Source: Cyanobium usitatum str. Tous
GTDB lineage: Bacteria; Cyanobacteriota; Cyanobacteriia; PCC-6307; Cyanobiaceae
Assembly (NCBI RefSeq): GCF_003011885.1
Contig: NZ_PXXO01000003.1
Location: 62,001 to 126,000, forward strand
Direction of reading: 5' to 3'
DNA: 64,000 nt
A program made the translations under genes and the position numbers. Shown in pieces: positions 63,166-64,000 of the stretch (the stretch's first letter is position 1; each line of letters begins with the position of its first letter). The notes under the pieces were generated by a model. It was not told the origin of the DNA. It saw only the letters and a list, made by a program, of their open reading frames with translations, and made no database searches.

Positions 63166-63582
63166 TCAGCTGCTCAGATAACGCTCGACGGTGCTGCTGG
63201 TCCAGGTCGCAACGCCGGTGCCAAAGAAGTCCTGGTCCTCCGTCCAGATTGCGCACTCCAGCTGCAGCCCCAGAGCCAATGCAGGCCAGTCATCAGCGTC
63301 ACGGATCCTGGCCAGCGCCTCCTCGCGAGCCGACTCCAGCACAATGTCCTCAACCATCTGAACCACTTGCATCAAGCTGAGCAGTGCCTCGGTGCACACA
63401 GCCTCATCGAGGTTCTTTTCCCTGGCGAGATCGGCGATGTAGTGGGCCGCCTCAGCGACATTGGCCTCTGCGACAAAAAAGTCCACCCGATCGGCGTAGT
63501 CAGCGATCAGGGTTCTCACCCGAACGCCAAGGCAGCCACGGATCAGGATGTTCGCGTCGATGACCAGGCGTTTGCGCTCCAC
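63166..63582 (-). CDS. PIN-domain toxin
   Basis: A 138-residue PIN-domain protein from GTG 63582 (2 nt after the antitoxin stop). RKRLVIDANILIRGCLG carries the first catalytic Asp, WTEDQDFFGTGV the last acidic residues. PIN toxins are RNases. The paired Phd-type gene lies directly upstream. Confidence 0.82.
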   Translation of the reverse strand: MERKRLVIDANILIRGCLGVRVRTLIADYADRVDFFVAEANVAEAAHYIADLAREKNLDEAVCTEALLSLMQVVQMVEDIVLESAREEALARIRDADDWPALALGLQLECAIWTEDQDFFGTGVATWTSSTVERYLSS

Positions 63583-63584
63583 CG

Positions 63585-63845
63585 TCAGGGCTGATGGCGT
63601 CGCTGCCGCCAAGCTTTGAAGTCCGCACTGAGTTCCTCTTCCGAGAGCCCAAGACGCTCGAGTTCGGCCTGCATGAGACGGCCGGCCTCCAGGAGGCGTT
63701 GGCGCTCGTCCTGTTCAGCTTCCTGGGGGAGGGGCACATAAAGGCCAATGGTGCGGCCGTGGCGCGTCACCTCAATGGGCGTCACCGACTCGAGGTGAGA
63801 GGCCAGCTTGGCCCTGAGTTCACGAATGCCAACACGGACGGCCAC
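63585..63845 (-). CDS. Phd/YefM-type antitoxin
   Basis: An 86-residue protein from GTG 63845. VGIRELRAKLASHLESVTPI, then EVTRHGRTIGLYVPL is the Phd/YefM DNA-binding fold; the acidic C-terminal helix (RLGLSEEELSADFKAWRQ) would bind the PIN toxin. The stop lies 2 nt before the toxin start. Confidence 0.82.
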   Translation of the reverse strand: MAVRVGIRELRAKLASHLESVTPIEVTRHGRTIGLYVPLPQEAEQDERQRLLEAGRLMQAELERLGLSEEELSADFKAWRQRRHQP

Positions 63846-64000
63846 GGCAGCAACCCCGTAGATGTGTACACACCCTAGGTCTGATGTGGTCGAACCGGCT
63901 TGCGCAGCCGGAACAACCACCAGCCATGGGCTCGCGCCGAACTCCAGCACCCTGAGCCGGGTGTGCGGGTCCAGGGGGTCCAAGCGATCGGCAGCCCATC

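Overview
The window looks like an accessory region of a high-GC picocyanobacterium of the Synechococcus/Cyanobium type, chromosomal or on a large plasmid. Pointers are a cyAbrB-type regulator, a DUF1651 protein, a DUF1822 / CHAT-CHASE2 operon, and several kinesin-light-chain-type TPR-CHAT proteins. I see no rRNA, tRNA, CRISPR array or complete insertion sequence.

Layout. 0-5 kb: the end of a Rad52-family gene, an Abi-family gene, small picocyanobacterial genes, a NUDIX hydrolase, a methyltransferase and cyAbrB. 4.8-21 kb: a TPR protein with a translationally coupled small protein, a ribbon-helix-helix (RHH) protein and a putative lipoprotein; a four-gene operon (sigma-like/HTH protein, DUF1822, CHAT-CHASE2, secreted protein); two large exported TPR-CHAT proteins; and a series of very small exported or repeat proteins. 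21-29 kb: a DUF4236 protein, a secreted Cys-repeat protein, a secreted nuclease, a P-loop kinase-WYL fusion and a divergent HTH regulator. 29-42 kb: a defence island with an SNF2 helicase, a DUF1156 methylase and a DUF499 ATPase, a set of small membrane-type genes behind them, a metallopeptidase-like gene and an HNH nuclease. 42-53.5 kb: an ArdC-like antirestriction protein, a sigma-70-like factor, toxin-antitoxin pairs (PrlF/YhaV, MntA/HepT, MazF type), a Fic protein and minus-strand phage structural genes (major capsid, tail-fibre-like). 53.5-62 kb: a C39-like peptidase with a holin-like protein, an HD hydrolase, and a second small-exported-protein/CHAT cluster. 62-64 kb: phage scaffold-like genes and a PIN/Phd toxin-antitoxin pair.

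The most striking signal is a strictly spaced bipartite motif, TGGAATCAS-N13-GAACNARRRG. It occurs eight times with intact halves and once degenerate. Each copy lies 31-68 nt (mostly 45-51) upstream of a start codon, and the genes are mostly very small and exported. All copies lie in the two CHAT-rich clusters, at 5.9-21 kb and 57.8-58.3 kb. Two of the small proteins 42 kb apart (15319-15594 and 57491-57769) are clear paralogues. I propose an undescribed regulon in which CHAT proteases and small secreted proteins are linked by a dedicated promoter, possibly read by the sigma-like protein at 10240-11538. The motif and its spacing are read directly from the sequence; the function is inference.
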